64,000 bases of DNA from Maniola hyperantus (lineage: Eukaryota; Arthropoda; Insecta; Lepidoptera; Nymphalidae): assembly GCF_902806685.2 (NCBI RefSeq), contig NC_048562.1, forward strand, positions 5,200,368-5,264,367. Direction: 5' to 3'. Position 1 is the first letter of the stretch. Every line of letters starts with the position of its first letter. Shown piece after piece: positions 9,846 to 20,697 of the stretch. The notes under the pieces are model-generated. The model saw nothing but the letters and a program-made list of their open reading frames with translations. It did no database searches and had not been told where the DNA came from. The position numbers and the translations under genes are program-made.

Positions 9846-10365
9846 AGAGTTCTTCATAAAGTTCTCAAAGGTGTGTGAAGTCTGCAAATCCGTACTTGGC
9901 CAGCGTGGTAGACTACGCCTTAAACCCTTCTTTCATACAACATAATTGTACCCCAAAATAACTGCTGCACTTTCTCAAAAAGCGCATTTGCATTTGGTGT
10001 TAAAATTTTTAATCATATACCACTCAATATTAAAAAAACAGAAGGCAATATGTTTAAAAATAAATTAAGAAATTGGTTAATTAGTAAGGCCTTTTATAAT
10101 GTTAATGAGTATTTTTATGAAAATTATTGATGTAAGTATAGTATGTAAGTACCTAGGTAGTGTTTTTTAGTTTTGTAAACAAAATAGTTAAAAATTGTAA
10201 TATTAAATGTAACCAGTATTGCACGCCACAAAGTGGCAAACTGTTAGAACTTTATAACAAGTATAACACCTAATGTACCTACACAGTTAATGCAATAAAA
10301 TTTATTCTATTCTATTCTATTCTGAGAGGAGACCCGTGTGCTCAATAGTGATGGGTTAATGATGA
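9846..10365 (+). mobile_element. SINE-1 3' half, split by a LINE insertion
   Basis: The SINE-1 body at 9846-9936 (TCTCAAAGGTGTGTGAAGTC ... AAACCCTTC) resumes at about 10321 (CTGAGAGGAGACCCGTG ... GATGATTTT). In intact copies CCCTTCTCACTCTGAGAGG is continuous. The interval is LINE sequence. Confidence 0.8.
9937..10320 (+). pseudogene. CR1/Jockey-like LINE, 5'-truncated 3' end
   Basis: A frame ending at TGA (10128-10130) encodes the polymerase C-terminus, with FGVKIFNHIPLNIK and then SKAFYNVNEYFYENY, paralogous to SYYNVKDYLND in the LINE at 57626-59027. A 3' UTR follows and ends AATAAAATTT plus ATTCT repeats. The UTR recurs at 23604-23705. It is inserted in SINE-1 and is non-functional because 5'-truncated. 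Confidence 0.8.
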
Positions 10366-10543
10366 TTTTCGTGACAGACAAAACAGACAGACGGACAGAC
10401 AGACAGACAGATATACATACATACAGACAGATAGACAGACAGACAGACATACAGACAGATAGACAGACAGACAGACATACAGACATACAACGAAGTGATC
10501 CTATAAGGGTTCTTTTTTCCTTTCGAGGTACGGAACCCTAAAA
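10366..10543 (+). repeat. Fam1 right end with long GACA tract
   Basis: An extended GACA/GATA/CATA microsatellite (10378-10490) leads into GTGATCCTATAAGGGTTC and CGAGGTACGGAACCCTAAAAA. Confidence 0.75.
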
Positions 10544-10761
10544 ATGGTGGCTCTTTACCAGGGTTGCCATATCCTTTGGAAAATGTAATTCTGTCATCGG
10601 TGTAAAATCAATGTTACACAAGTTGTACTGAAATGTACAAAACGCGTGAAAACACTTCGACTTGTCGCCTTCGGTTTAGTAGTTAAGATTATCAGGATTA
10701 GCTACTTGGTTTCGTAGGTTCGAATCCTTTATCTATAAAGAGTGAATGCAGTATGTCTATA

Positions 10762-10923
10762 CTAGCTGATTTCGCCCGCGTGGAATTACGTTTTTCAAAA
10801 TCCCGCGGGAACTCTTTGATTTTCCGGGATAAAAAGTAGCCTATGTGTTAATCCAGGGTATAATCTATCTCAATTCCAAATTTCAGCCAAATCCATCCAG
10901 TACTTTGCGTGAAGGAGTAACAA

Positions 10924-10972
<49 letters not shown>

Positions 10973-10996
10973 AACTTTCGCCTTTATAATATTAGT
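10762..10996 (-). mobile_element. Hel-D Helitron-like element with CA repeat
   Basis: It begins CTAGCTGATTTCGCCCGCG (reverse of the 3' hairpin plus CTAG), continues TTTTCCGGGATAAAAAGTAGC, and includes a CA microsatellite at 10925-10967 before TTTCGCCTTTATAATATTAG. Confidence 0.7.
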
Positions 10997-10997
10997 C

Positions 10998-11182
10998 GGG
11001 ATGGGGTATCATATGAAAGGGCTTCACCTGTGCATTCTAAAACTGATTTTTATTTAAATAAATAAAACTAAATTTTTACGCATCATAGTTTTTTAATTAT
11101 CGTGCAAAATGTCGAAAAAATACGACTGAATTACGGAACCCTCGTTGCGCGAGCCTGACTCGCACTTGGCTAGTTTTTTTTT
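10998..11182 (-). repeat. Fam1 left half
   Basis: Minus-oriented: GGGGTATCATATGAAAGGGC, ATTATCGTGCAAAATGTCG, GCCTGACTCGCACTTGGC. Truncated at the Hel-D boundary. Confidence 0.75.
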
Positions 11183-11343
11183 CATTAATTTTTAAAACAA
11201 AAAGGTTCAACCCTAGTTATTATTTGTTAATCCCGCACCAGTTATAGGCACAGCCCTGACAGCCAAGTGTCTACGTCAAAGTATGTGGAACAATAAATGT
11301 GAAATTTATCTGTTACGAGTATACGAGGGGACAAACAAACAGA

Positions 11344-11769
11344 AAAAAAACCGGCCAAGTGCGAGTCAGGCTCGCACACTGAGGGTTCCGTACTACAGTC
11401 GTATTTTTTCCACATTTTGCACGATAATTCAAAAACTATAATGCATAAAAATAAATAAAAATCTGTTTTAGAATGCACAGGTAAAGCCCTTTCATATGAT
11501 ACCCCACTTGATATAGTTATCTTACTTCAAAAATTGAAAATACTGATTATTAGTTCATGACCACAATTTAATTTTTTTTGTGTGATCTAACCCTAAATTC
11601 ACAGTTATCAGATTTTTCCCCTAAAGCCAGCTATAAGAGCCACCTACCTGCCAAATTTCATGATTCTAGGTCAACGGGAAGTACCCTGTAGCTTTCTTGA
11701 CAGACAGACAGACAACAAAGTGATCCTATAAGGGTTCCGTTTTTCCTTTATAGGTACGGAACCCTAAAA
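11344..11769 (+). repeat. Fam1, complete copy
   Basis: AAAAAACCGGCCAAGTGCG through GACAGACAGACAGACAACAA to ATAGGTACGGAACCCTAAAAA, with all family blocks in order. Confidence 0.85.
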
Positions 11770-11849
11770 ACTCAAAACTGTTGAAATCAAGTTATTAGCG
11801 AATGCCTGGTCAGAAAAACTATAGCGCTTTGGTGGCCGGTTCTTAGTAC

Positions 11850-13870
11850 TGTAGTGATGTATCGATTAATTGTTATCGATAAATTGGTTTCTAATTGTTT
11901 TGCAATTAGGCTTTGAACAATAGTTGTTCAATTCAACAATCATAGTTGTTGTGGAAGAGTGATGGATAAAGTCTTTTTTTTCCCGTTGAGAAGCAGGTTA
12001 TTAGCTTCGAACCACTGTACTAACTTGGTGAGAGAATTGTTTACTTCATCAAAAGTTGTTAAGTATCGATTGATTTTAAATAAAAGTGATGTATCATCAG
12101 CAAACAAGACTATCCCGTAATTGTCCTTAGCGAGGTAAGGAAGGTCATTGATGTAAATAAGGAACAGAAAAGGTCCTAAGATGGAACCTTGTGGCACCCC
12201 CATTTTTACAACGGATCCGGGAGATCGCTTTCCATTCACGTCTACCCTTTGTATTCTATCATTTAGGTAAGAACTCATCAATTCCAATGCTGCACCCCTA
12301 ATTCCATAATGGTGCAATTTCGCGACCAATGTTTCATGATCAACGCAGTCGAAAGCCTTGGATAAATCACATAAAACGCCAAGCGCATCACGTGATTCCT
12401 CCCAGGCTTCAAATATATTTAGTATTAAATCAACACCAGCATCGGTTGTTGAGCGACCCCCGTGTAAAACCAAACTGTTTGGTGTGAAATAAATCATTAA
12501 TGTTGAAAAAATTAAGCAGTTGAGTTAAAATTATTTTTTCAAAGATTTTACTAAAAGTGGGTAGTACAGATATCGGTCTGAAGTTAGTGGGGTCACTAGT
12601 ACTACCTGATTTAAATAATGGAATTATTTTACTATATTTCATTAAGTCTGGAAACTCACCACAGTCAACACAATTATTGAATATTAATGCTAACTCGGGT
12701 GCAACAATATCAATTAATGATTTCACAACGTTAACGGAAATGCCCCACAGATCATTTGTTTTCTTATTATTAATTAATTTAAAAGCTTTGATAACGTCAG
12801 AGCAACTAACGTGCCTGAATTCAAACATTTATTACATTCCGGCACGTTATCCTCCAATAGTGAGAGAGCGGCGGCTGCTGAAGAGTTCAATGATTTTGTA
12901 GTAGAAACAGGAATATCTGTAAAGAAGGTCTCGAAAACGGTTTGCAACCTCGGGGTCTGACGTAATCAAACTTGTCATGATATTTTAGTTCAAAATTACA
13001 AGTTTTATGTGTCACTCTTCCTGTTTCTTCGTTAACTATTTCCAGGTAGTTTTTACTACATTGGAGCTGTTTTTAATTTTGCCTGGATATATTTTGACTT
13101 GGCTGCAATGCAATCTCTCTTAAACTTTTTGGAAAACAGTTGAACGTACTGCTTGAATTCGTCACCAGTATCATATTGTCGCTCCGCATACAATTCATAT
13201 AGTTTTTGTCTACTTTTATGTAGTTCTACTGTTGCCCATTCACTAAAAACTTTTGCATCAGTAGTCAAGACCGATTTACTGGTGAATATTGAGTTAAATA
13301 TAGTATTGAATATATTAAAAAATGTATTATACATTTCATCAGGACTAAACCCATTTGACAAAAATGGAAGGTGTTTCATAAGGCTTAGTCTCATATTCTC
13401 AATTCGGTCAGACGTTACTGGTACAAAGGTTATTCTACGTTTAGAATTTTTTTTCTTCAAATTTTCAAACTGGATCAACTGTCCACAATGATCCGAATCC
13501 AATTTGCTAATTATGGTTTAAGTCGATGTTATGATGTCGATAAATTGGTTAGTAACTAAGCTTTGTACTATCGACGTTTAGTACTTGGTGGCTGTAGTGG
13601 ATTAGTGATGGATAAAGTTGATGTTGTGATATCGATAAATTGGTTTGTAACTGTTTTGCAATAAGTTATTAAATAATCGATTTTGATAGCTGTTCTTATT
13701 AGGTAGTAGTGCATTGATGGATAAAATCGATGTTATGATATCGATAAATTAGCTTGTATAATCGTTTTGCAATTAGGCTTTGAAAAATCGATATCGATGT
13801 TGCTACAGCTACAACATAGATCTCGATTTTATTCCTAATAGGTAGTGGAGTCAAAGTGGATTAAAACTTT
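11850..13870. repeat. ~120 bp tandem repeat rich in ATCGAT, split by a LINE
   Basis: The unit GATGGATAAA(G/A)TCGATGTTATGATATCGATAAATTGG ... TTTTGCAATTAGGC recurs at about 11850, 13515, 13600 and 13715. Units are diverged from each other. The LINE at 11974-13510 interrupts one unit. Confidence 0.65.
11974..13510 (-). pseudogene. CR1/Jockey-like LINE copy 1 (endonuclease end plus RT), 3'-truncated
   Basis: Reading down the minus strand: an SDH motif at the end of an APE-type endonuclease (about 13490), a linker, then RT with NFRPISVLPTFSKIFEK, KAFDCVDHETL, GVPQGSILGPFL and FADDTSLLF. Three frame breaks are seen, two near 13030-13060 and one near 12485, each in a short homopolymer. The 434 bp from 11981 to 12414 looks identical to 58594-59027. 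Copy 1 stops inside the RT ORF at an A8 run (T8 at 11974-11981). Confidence 0.85.
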
Positions 13871-14142
13871 AGTGAAGTGGAATCTCTATCTTCGTTATAT
13901 AATGATATCGATATTTTTAAAGTGAAACATTTTCTTGATTATATCTATATTTTTACTCAACACGCATTGAAGTAGGAATGCGATAATTGTTTCTATATTT
14001 TTATAATATTATATTTCTTAATAAATGCTGCCTAATTAACTAAAAATTCTTGGCATGATTTATAAATAGAAATACTTGCATTCTATATAGAGTTACGTAA
14101 ACCTGGTCGCACATTTGACTCTTATATCGCACGCATAGAAAC

Positions 14143-14328
14143 CTTTTTTTATTCTGATACAAGTTAGCCCTTGACTACGATCTCATCTGATGATGCAATC
14201 TAAGATGGAAGCTGGCTAACTTGGAAGGGGTATGGCAGTTTCATTTTAAACCAATATCCCTAAGCGGTTTCTACACAGCATCGTACTGGAACGCTAAATC
14301 GCTTGGCAGCACAGCTTTGCCTATATGC
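14143..14328 (-). mobile_element. SINE-3 body fragment
   Basis: Minus-oriented: TTATTCTGATACAAGTTAGCC, AAGGGGTATGGCAGTTT, GGTTTCTACACAGCATCGTA, CTAAATCGCTTGGCAGC. The tRNA-like head is missing. Confidence 0.75.
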
Positions 14329-14409
14329 TGGCATCCATATTATATGCTGCCATATATATTAGTTGGCGCGCTGCCATCGTTATGCCAAAGTAAACTTTTT
14401 TTTAAATAA

Positions 14410-15084
14410 AAATAGCGATATGAGGGTGAAATTGCTTATGGTGGCATAAGGTGTGGTTACAAAAAGGAGGGTGGAATGAGGTCAAACAACTCCTCAGAAC
14501 ACCATCCAATATTATTTTGAGTTTTTATCTAGAAAGCCGTTTTGTCGATATGCCATTCGCCTTAGATTTGTCAAGATTTCGATAGAAGTTATGTTTTAAA
14601 ATATTTGAGTCTGGAGTTTATCGCACGTGCGGAGCGTAATGTGCGACTAACTTAACAGCGGATTATTGTGAATTAAGTAAATGCTCGAGTGTGCATTGCT
14701 TAGATTCTATTCAAATAGGTTGGTCGCCATATTGAGTGGAGGAAAACACAATTTAAGACTTAATTGTATGATTACTGTTATTATCGCGAATTGATTTTGT
14801 AAATGGATTCGATTTAATCTACATTGAATTATTATGTATTTATGTAATTTACTCGAAGGCTGGGCAATACGGGTAATAGCTAAATGACATATACGAATGT
14901 CTTTGTTATGTCACTTATGTAAAACACTTATGTAAATCTATACAACGTTAGTTTTAGTATACGCAAAACCTGAAAGTAGTTTGGTCAGAATCAGTAACAG
15001 AATCGATTGTAATCATTTTTAGTACGGGTTATATTTGACCAAAAAGTACCTACTTTAAAATCCTGTAAGTTTGAATACCGAGTT
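14410..15084. other. Intronic stretch, nothing recognised
   Basis: No copy in the window, no long frame and no RNA gene seen. Presumed engrailed intron 1. Confidence 0.4.
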
Positions 15085-15225
15085 GAATGACTGCATGCAC
15101 CAGCTGATTCGGGCTGCGCGAGCGAGAGCGCGCACGATCGACCCCAGTCGTCCCGTTTGCTCACAGCCGCTCGCTTGGGGTGACCATGTTTTTCGAGGAC
15201 AACTACTCAGCACAACAAGCTGTTT
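15085..15225. other. GC-rich single-copy patch
   Basis: A CpG-rich block (GGGCTGCGCGAGCGAGAGCG, CCCAGTCGTCCCGTTTGC) unlike its AT-rich surroundings. It could be a regulatory element or a fragment of an unrecognised repeat or exon. Short open frames exist on both strands, but none is recognisable. Confidence 0.35.
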
Positions 15226-15432
15226 GTCTGGTGGGAGGCTTCGGCCGTGGCTAGTTACCACCCTACCGGCAAAGCCGTGCCGCGAAGCGATTTAGCGTTA
15301 CGGTACGATGCCGTGTAGAAACCAAAGGGGTATGGGTTTAATAAAAACTGTCACACCCCTTCCAGGTTAGCCCGCTATCATCTTAGAGTGCATCAAGGGC
15401 TAACTTGTATCTGAATAAAAAAAAAAAAAGCT
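15226..15432 (+). mobile_element. SINE-3 body with A tail
   Basis: GGTGGGAGGCTTCGGCCGTG, GCCGTGTAGAAACCAAAGGG, AGGTTAGCCCGCTATCATC, ending CTGAATAAAAAAAAAAA. An internal deletion removes the CATCATCACTTACC segment seen at 43905. Confidence 0.8.
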
Positions 15433-15767
15433 TATAACTTCGTAAATTTTCATTTAATATTTTTGAAATTTTGTTAATATATTCTTTATGTAAAAATATT
15501 CAACAAGTGTTTGGGTTTTTGCGTCAAATAAAACTAACGTTGTAACGTGGAAAAGCTGACTGACTAGTTCAAAACTACTACTGAAAAGTTTAAACCTAGC
15601 CTTACCCTTAAAGTTTAATAAGCTTTTTTGGTAGTCACTGATCGTTCCTCCCAGTGTTAGGGTCAATACGCAGAGAAAGTTTCAACTTTTATAAAATAAC
15701 GAAGATCTGGCACGCGCTGGCTCTCTCTCTATTGCCTCTAGAGGTTGAATTTTCGATTTTCAGGTGT

Positions 15768-16119
15768 CAAGAAACCTACAGGGTACTTCCCGTTGACCTA
15801 GAATCATGAAATTTGGCAGGTAGATAGATCTTATAGCTGAAATTTGGGGAAAAATCTGAAAACCGTGAATTTAGGGTTAGATCACACAAAAAAAATTAAA
15901 TTGTGGTCATGAACTAATAATTAGTATTTTCAACTTTCGAAGTGAGTGACTATATCAAGTGGGGTATATGAAAGGTCTTCACCTGTGCATTGTAAAACAG
16001 ATTTTTATTTATTTTTATGTATCATAGTTTTTGAAGTATCGTGCAAAATGTCGAAAAAATACGACTGTAGTACGGAACCCTCATTGCGCGAGCCTGACTC
16101 GCACTTGGCCGGTTTTTTT
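15768..16119 (-). repeat. Fam1, right end missing
   Basis: It starts inside the family at GTCAAGAAACCTACAGGG and runs to CGCACTTGGCCGGTTTTTTT. Confidence 0.8.
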
Positions 16120-16403
16120 ATAAGCTTTTCCTTTTATTACATAGCAACATGAACAAGGTTGCAGTATTTTAAAATTCATATCAATTTTAGATAACAAGCA
16201 TTTAAAGAATAATATTGATAAATAATTACACTTGAACACTAGTCACTACAACTACAAATTGCAATAGTTGTAAAAAATTAACAATACTGTTAACAAATTG
16301 TAAATTGAGGATGCTTGCTTAACATTTTATTGGCGGACACGATTAAACTTGAATTAATCAATAACATTTTTATTATGTTACAATGTTATCGCAGATTAAA
16401 TTA

Positions 16404-16870
16404 AAAACCGGCCAAGTGCGAGTCGGACTCGCACACGAAGGGTTCCGTACCATCTTACAAGATATACTTAACACTATATACTTTTTTATGCATGGTGGCC
16501 ATTTTGATTTTTAGGGTTCCGTACCTCAAGAGGAAAAAGAGAACCCTTATAGGATCACTTTGTGATCCTATAAGGGTTCTGAAAAATCTGAAAACCGTGA
16601 ATTTAGGGTTAGATCACACAAAAAAATTAAATTGTGGCCATGAACTAATAAGTAGTATTTTCAACTTTCGAAGTGTATCACGAAGTGTTTCGAACTATAT
16701 CAAGTGGGGTATCATATGAGAGGTCTTCACCTGTACATTCTAAAACAGATTTTTATTTATTTTTATGAATCATAGTTTTTGAATTATCGTGCAAAATGTC
16801 GAAAAAATACGACTGTAGTACGGAACCCTCATTGCGCGAGCCTGACTCGCACTTGGCCGGTTTTTTATTA
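16404..16870 (-). repeat. Fam1 tip (+) followed by rearranged Fam1 (-)
   Basis: A plus tip (ACCGGCCAAGTGCGAGTC, 16408-16425) is followed at about 16511 by a minus copy. In that copy ATAGGATCACTTTGTGATCCTAT is a palindrome: the microsatellite and ~150 bp are replaced by an inverted piece before TCTGAAAACCGTGAATTT. Confidence 0.75.
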
Positions 16871-16918
16871 TTTGTCGTTATGGCAGCAATAGATATTATA
16901 TCTAGATATCAATAGACA

Positions 16919-17003
16919 CGCGAACTTAAAATTAAAGCTATCGAGGTTTCCAAACGCGCCTAGGTCTGAGAAGAGCCCACAACAAACTCAGCCGGGTATT
17001 AAC
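16919..17003 (-). mobile_element. LINE 3' UTR fragment
   Basis: It matches the 3' UTR of the LINE at 57626-59027 (57740-57817): AACTTAAAATTAAAGCTA, TTCCAAACGCGCC, GAGAAGAGCCCACAACAAAC, AGCCGGGTATT. Confidence 0.75.
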
Positions 17004-17309
17004 AGCCGGGTTTTTTCAAGGTTTTATTAGGTTGTGACATGCGGAACTCTGAGACGAATCCTTTACTAATTTTAATATAAATTAGTAAAGTAGAAATCTT
17101 AGGTTAGTACTTCTATCTATCTTGCATTTAGCTTAAGCATGGACAGAAAAAAACGGTTATTTATAAACCGAAATTGATAATTGTCTAAAAATGCAACATT
17201 ATTCAATCAATATTAACTGTTTTCAGAGGATGCCATTTTTGTAATAGCGGGATGTAATTGTTTGAAAATATAATTGAATAATAAATTATAATGTTACAAA
17301 GTAAAACAC

Positions 17310-17542
17310 TTTTTTTTTTTTATTCAGATACAAGTTAGCCCTTGACTGCAATCTCACCTGGTGGTAAGTGATGATGCAGTCTAAGATGATAGCGGGCTAA
17401 CCTGGAAGGGGTATGGCAGTTTTTATTAAACCCATACCCCTTTGGTTTCTACACGGCATCGTACCGGAACGCTAAATCGCTTGGCGGCACGGCTTTGCCG
17501 GTAGGGTGGTAACTAGCCACGGCCGAAGCCTCCCACCAGAAG
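17310..17542 (-). mobile_element. SINE-3 body with A tail
   Basis: Plus-strand view TTTTTTTTTTATTCAGATAC (the tail), then CAAGTTAGCCCTTGACTGC to ACGGCCGAAGCCTCCCACC. The tRNA-like head is missing. Confidence 0.85.
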
Positions 17543-17692
17543 ACACGCATCCATATACATCCATATAATTAAAATTATTAATTAATAAACTTTTAATTTG
17601 TATCTTTTAAAAAAATTAACAAATAAGTATTTAATTAAATGTTGCTTGGTTAACATAAAAAAAAATTAAAATTAGCAACGTATGTTCGCATA

Positions 17693-18088
17693 TACAGGGT
17701 GTAACCAGGACGCTAGCAAAAACGAAGAGAGGTGGTACTTCTGATGATTACAGATATGATAACACCAAAAAAAACGCGAAAAATAATCTTTAAAAAATCC
17801 TATATTTTGTAAAAGTTCACGATGCATCGCAAATAAAACATCTGACTGACGCTAGAGATCAACGAACGTTACGTACGTAGGCCATTCGGAGTCATTGCCG
17901 CGTCGTAGGTGGGGCATTGACCCGAGTTTTGCACATCGTACATTGCGGGTTGAAAAATACTAAATCACTAAAACTACAAAATAAGGCAAATGCTTATTGG
18001 TAGATATACCTATTCGATTGTGTTTAGGTAGTAGGTACTTATAACAATAACGCTAACGTTTTTGCTAGCGTTCTGGTTACACCCTGTA
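17693..18088. mobile_element. 396 bp non-autonomous DNA transposon with 32 bp TIRs
   Basis: Left terminus TACAGGGTGTAACCAGG followed by ACGCTAGCAAAAACG. The right terminus is its reverse complement with one mismatch, ending in TACACCCTGTA. The interior has no transposase frame. The flanks are AT-rich (ATA and TTAA), so a TA-type target is possible but not proven. Confidence 0.8.
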
Positions 18089-18310
18089 TTAATTTGATAA
18101 CCTGTTAAAAATCCTATTATTATATATATCCTATTATATATTAATAGACATGAAATAGGTACATAGGTTGAGCTCAATTTTTTTTTCACTGTAGTGAAAA
18201 AATACAACACAATTTTTATCGATAAAGCACCAAAATCAGGCGCATCCCTAATGTTGGGCCGTAAGAACAATCGTCACAGTAGCAAGAAGTGGTAAGCTTA
18301 CTAATTAGAG

Positions 18311-18660
18311 GGGACTAAATGCCTTCCAACGAGTACAGTCGCGGGATTCAGTGGTAATTAACGAAATAGTAAGGAATTTCACCCTCATTACCTGGGTGTC
18401 TGGTGCACTTCGACCGTTCACTGTGCCAGATGACAGATCCTTCTTTCCACGCACATTCAAACTGCGGAACCAACTCCCATCGGCGGTGTTCCCACTAGAT
18501 TACAACATGGGGTTATTCAAGGGGCGGACCAACAGATTCCTAAAAGACCGGCAACGCATCAGCGGTTCCTCTGGTGCTGCAAATGTTCATGGGCGGCGGT
18601 AATCACTGAACATCAGGTGACCCGCCTGCTCGTTTGCTCGCTATCTCTTTTTTTCTTAGA
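18311..18660 (+). pseudogene. Non-LTR retrotransposon C-terminal fragment
   Basis: The frame at 18351-18602 gives RSFFPRTFKLRNQLPSAVFP and YNMGLFKGRTNRFL, matching the common pattern (F.R.F.LWN.LP..VFP...N...FK..VN) at the end of insect LINE ORF2 proteins. The 3' part GGTGACCCGCCTGCTCGTTTG precedes a T-rich end. 5'-truncated and inactive. Confidence 0.65.
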
Positions 18661-18671
18661 AAAAAAATTTG

Positions 18672-18862
18672 TCCTTAGTACGCGACAAAAAGTAATGTAC
18701 ATCGGTCTCTAGAATGACATTTCGGCTTTGTAGAGCGTTCTCCTGTCACTCATACCTATATGACGTTTTGTTGTCTCAACGACAGATACAGTGCTCAACA
18801 AATCTGCTATCTCCTTCTAAAGGTCGATGTACCTACATCACATTCGGCCGTGTACTGTAGGC
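18672..18862. mobile_element. MITE-G, near complete
   Basis: AGTACGCGACAAAAAGTAATG through TAGAGCGTTCTCCTGTCAC, TCAACGACAGATACAG and AAGGTCGATGTACC to GGCCGTGTACTGTA. Arms are inverted. Confidence 0.8.
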
Positions 18863-18887
18863 ACTTAAGTTTTTTTAATCTGGTTTT

Positions 18888-19124
18888 TAGGGTTCCGTAG
18901 TAAACAAGGGACACTTATAGTTTCGCCATGTCCGTCCGTCCTTGGTTAATCTCAGAGACTATTAGTGCTAGAAATCTGTAATTTGGCATGGGTATAAATA
19001 TTTATTCACGCCGACAAAGTGGTGAAATAAAATTGTGATCAATATTTTTTTAGGGTAGCTCCCCTACATGTAAAGTGGGGATGAATTTTTTTTTCTCGTC
19101 TAGGTACCCCATAGTGTGGGGTAT
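18888..19124 (-). repeat. Fam1b variant, partial
   Basis: It matches 40190-40437 in opposite orientation: AGGGTTCCGTAGTAAACAAGG, ATAGTTTCGCCATGTCCG, ATCTCAGAGACTATTAGTGC, ACATGTAAAGTGGGGATG, CCCCATAGTGTGGGGTA. Confidence 0.8.
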
Positions 19125-19203
19125 GCCAAATTTCTGCCCGATTTGTCCAGTAGTTTGAACTGTGCTTTGATAGATCAGTCAGTCAACTTTTATAAATAGA
19201 TAA
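19125..19203 (-). mobile_element. Hel-E 5' portion
   Basis: CCAAATTTCTGCCCGATTTG, CAGTAGTTTGAACTGTGC and GATAGATCAGTCAGTC end in a TTTATAAATAGAT-type 5' tip. Fused directly to Fam1b. Confidence 0.65.
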
Positions 19204-19323
19204 TGATGAGCCGCTTGTCTGTCCGTCTGTACGTGTGTTTGGGCCCAGACGGTCCATATCAGGGCTTCGATGATCCCGCTGCGGGATGTTTTTGCGACTT
19301 ACCAACTGTGACACCTAGTTCCC

Positions 19324-19700
19324 TATCATCATCATCATCAACCGATAGACGTCCACAGCTGGATATAGGTCTCTTGTAGGGACTTCCACACGCCGCCTGA
19401 ATCCAGCGGCTCCCTGCGACTCGTCTGATGTTGTCCGTCCACCTAGTGGGGGGTCTTCCAACGCTGCGTCTTCCGGTGCAAGGTCGCCATTCCAGCACCT
19501 TGGGACCCCAACGTCTATCAGCTGTACGACCTATGTGCCCTGCCCATTGCCACTTCAGCTTCGCAACCCGTTGAGCTATGTCGGTTACTCTAGTTCTCCT
19601 ACGGATCTCCTCATTTCCTCATTGATCACGTAGAGAAACTCCGCACATAGCTCTCTCCATCGCCCGCTGAGTGACTCTGAGCTTTCTTATGAGGTCCATA
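19324..19700 (-). pseudogene. RTE-type LINE 3' end
   Basis: The longest RTE tail here. On the minus strand the frame encodes LEWRPCTGRRSVGRPPTRW then DNIRRVAGSRWIQA, upstream RRTRVTDIAQRVAKLKW and AGHI in related copies, and a GATGAT tail (ATCATCATCATC at 19324). Such C-termini are typical of RTE-clade elements. 5'-truncated. Confidence 0.75.
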
Positions 19701-19734
19701 TCTTTCTATACTTACTAGTAATTCCATCAATACC

Positions 19735-20512
19735 ATGGTCAACCTATTGCTGGATCACTACAGAGCACGGGTCTCTTCTCAGAGTGAGAAGGGTTTTGGC
19801 CATAGTCTACGACGCTGGCTAAGTGCGGATTAGCATACTTCGCACACCATTAAGAACATAATGGAGAACTTTCAAGCACACAGGTTTCCTCAAGATAATT
19901 TCCTTCACCGTTAAATCAAGTGGTAGGTAATTACTCATAAAAACCAGCTAAGTGCGAATCAGACTCCCGCACTGAGGGTTCCGTACTATCTATCTATTTT
20001 ATCGACATTTTGCACGATAAATCAAACACTAGGTATTAAGCTTTAAAATAAATAAAAATCTGTTTTAGAATGTACAGGTGAAGCCCTTTCATATGATACC
20101 CCACTTGATATATTATGGTAATCTTACTTTGAAAGTTGAAAATAACAATATTTGTTCATGAACACATTTGAATTTTTTTCTTGTGATGTAACCACAAGCA
20201 CAGAATATACAATAGCCACAAGTTCACGATTTCCAGACTTTTCCCCTCATGTCTGCTTTACCTAAGACCTACCTTTCTGCCGAATTTCAAGATTCTAGGA
20301 CAACGGGAAGTACCTACCCGATTAGGTTTCTTGATAGACAGACAGACAGACGGATAGACTGATACGAAATGATCCTATAAGGGATCCGTTTTCCCTTTTG
20401 AGGTACGGAACTCTAAAAAACATGCATAACTCCGAAAAGGTGCGTGCCCGAGATCGAACCCCCGACCTCCGATGAGGAATTGGACGTCCTAACCACTAGA
20501 CTATCTCTTAGT
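19735..20512 (-). mobile_element. SINE-1, split by a Fam1 insertion
   Basis: Body 19735-19939 (CACTACAGAGCACGGGTCTC ... TTACTCATAAAA) and head 20417-20512 (CATGCATAACTCCGAAAAGG ... CCTAACCACTAGACTAT) make one SINE-1. The interval 19940-20416 is a plus-oriented Fam1. Confidence 0.85.
19940..20416 (+). repeat. Fam1 complete copy nested in SINE-1
   Basis: AAACCAGCTAAGTGCGAATC to TTTTGAGGTACGGAACTCTAAAAA with all internal blocks. A-rich sequence borders both sides, so an A-rich target and short duplication are possible. It shows that Fam1 moves as a unit with these ends. Confidence 0.85.
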
Positions 20513-20697
20513 TCTCTACTACAAGGTCCATATTTAGCTATTATGAGGGTAGGCAATAAAATTTAACGACCTCACATAGCAAGCGCATAACATAATATAG
20601 TATGTCCTTATACGACGGGTAGTTTTGTCTAGAAACAAGATTTTTATTAGGAATAGGGGACTTGATAATTGATTAAGTAATTACTTATAAGAAACTG

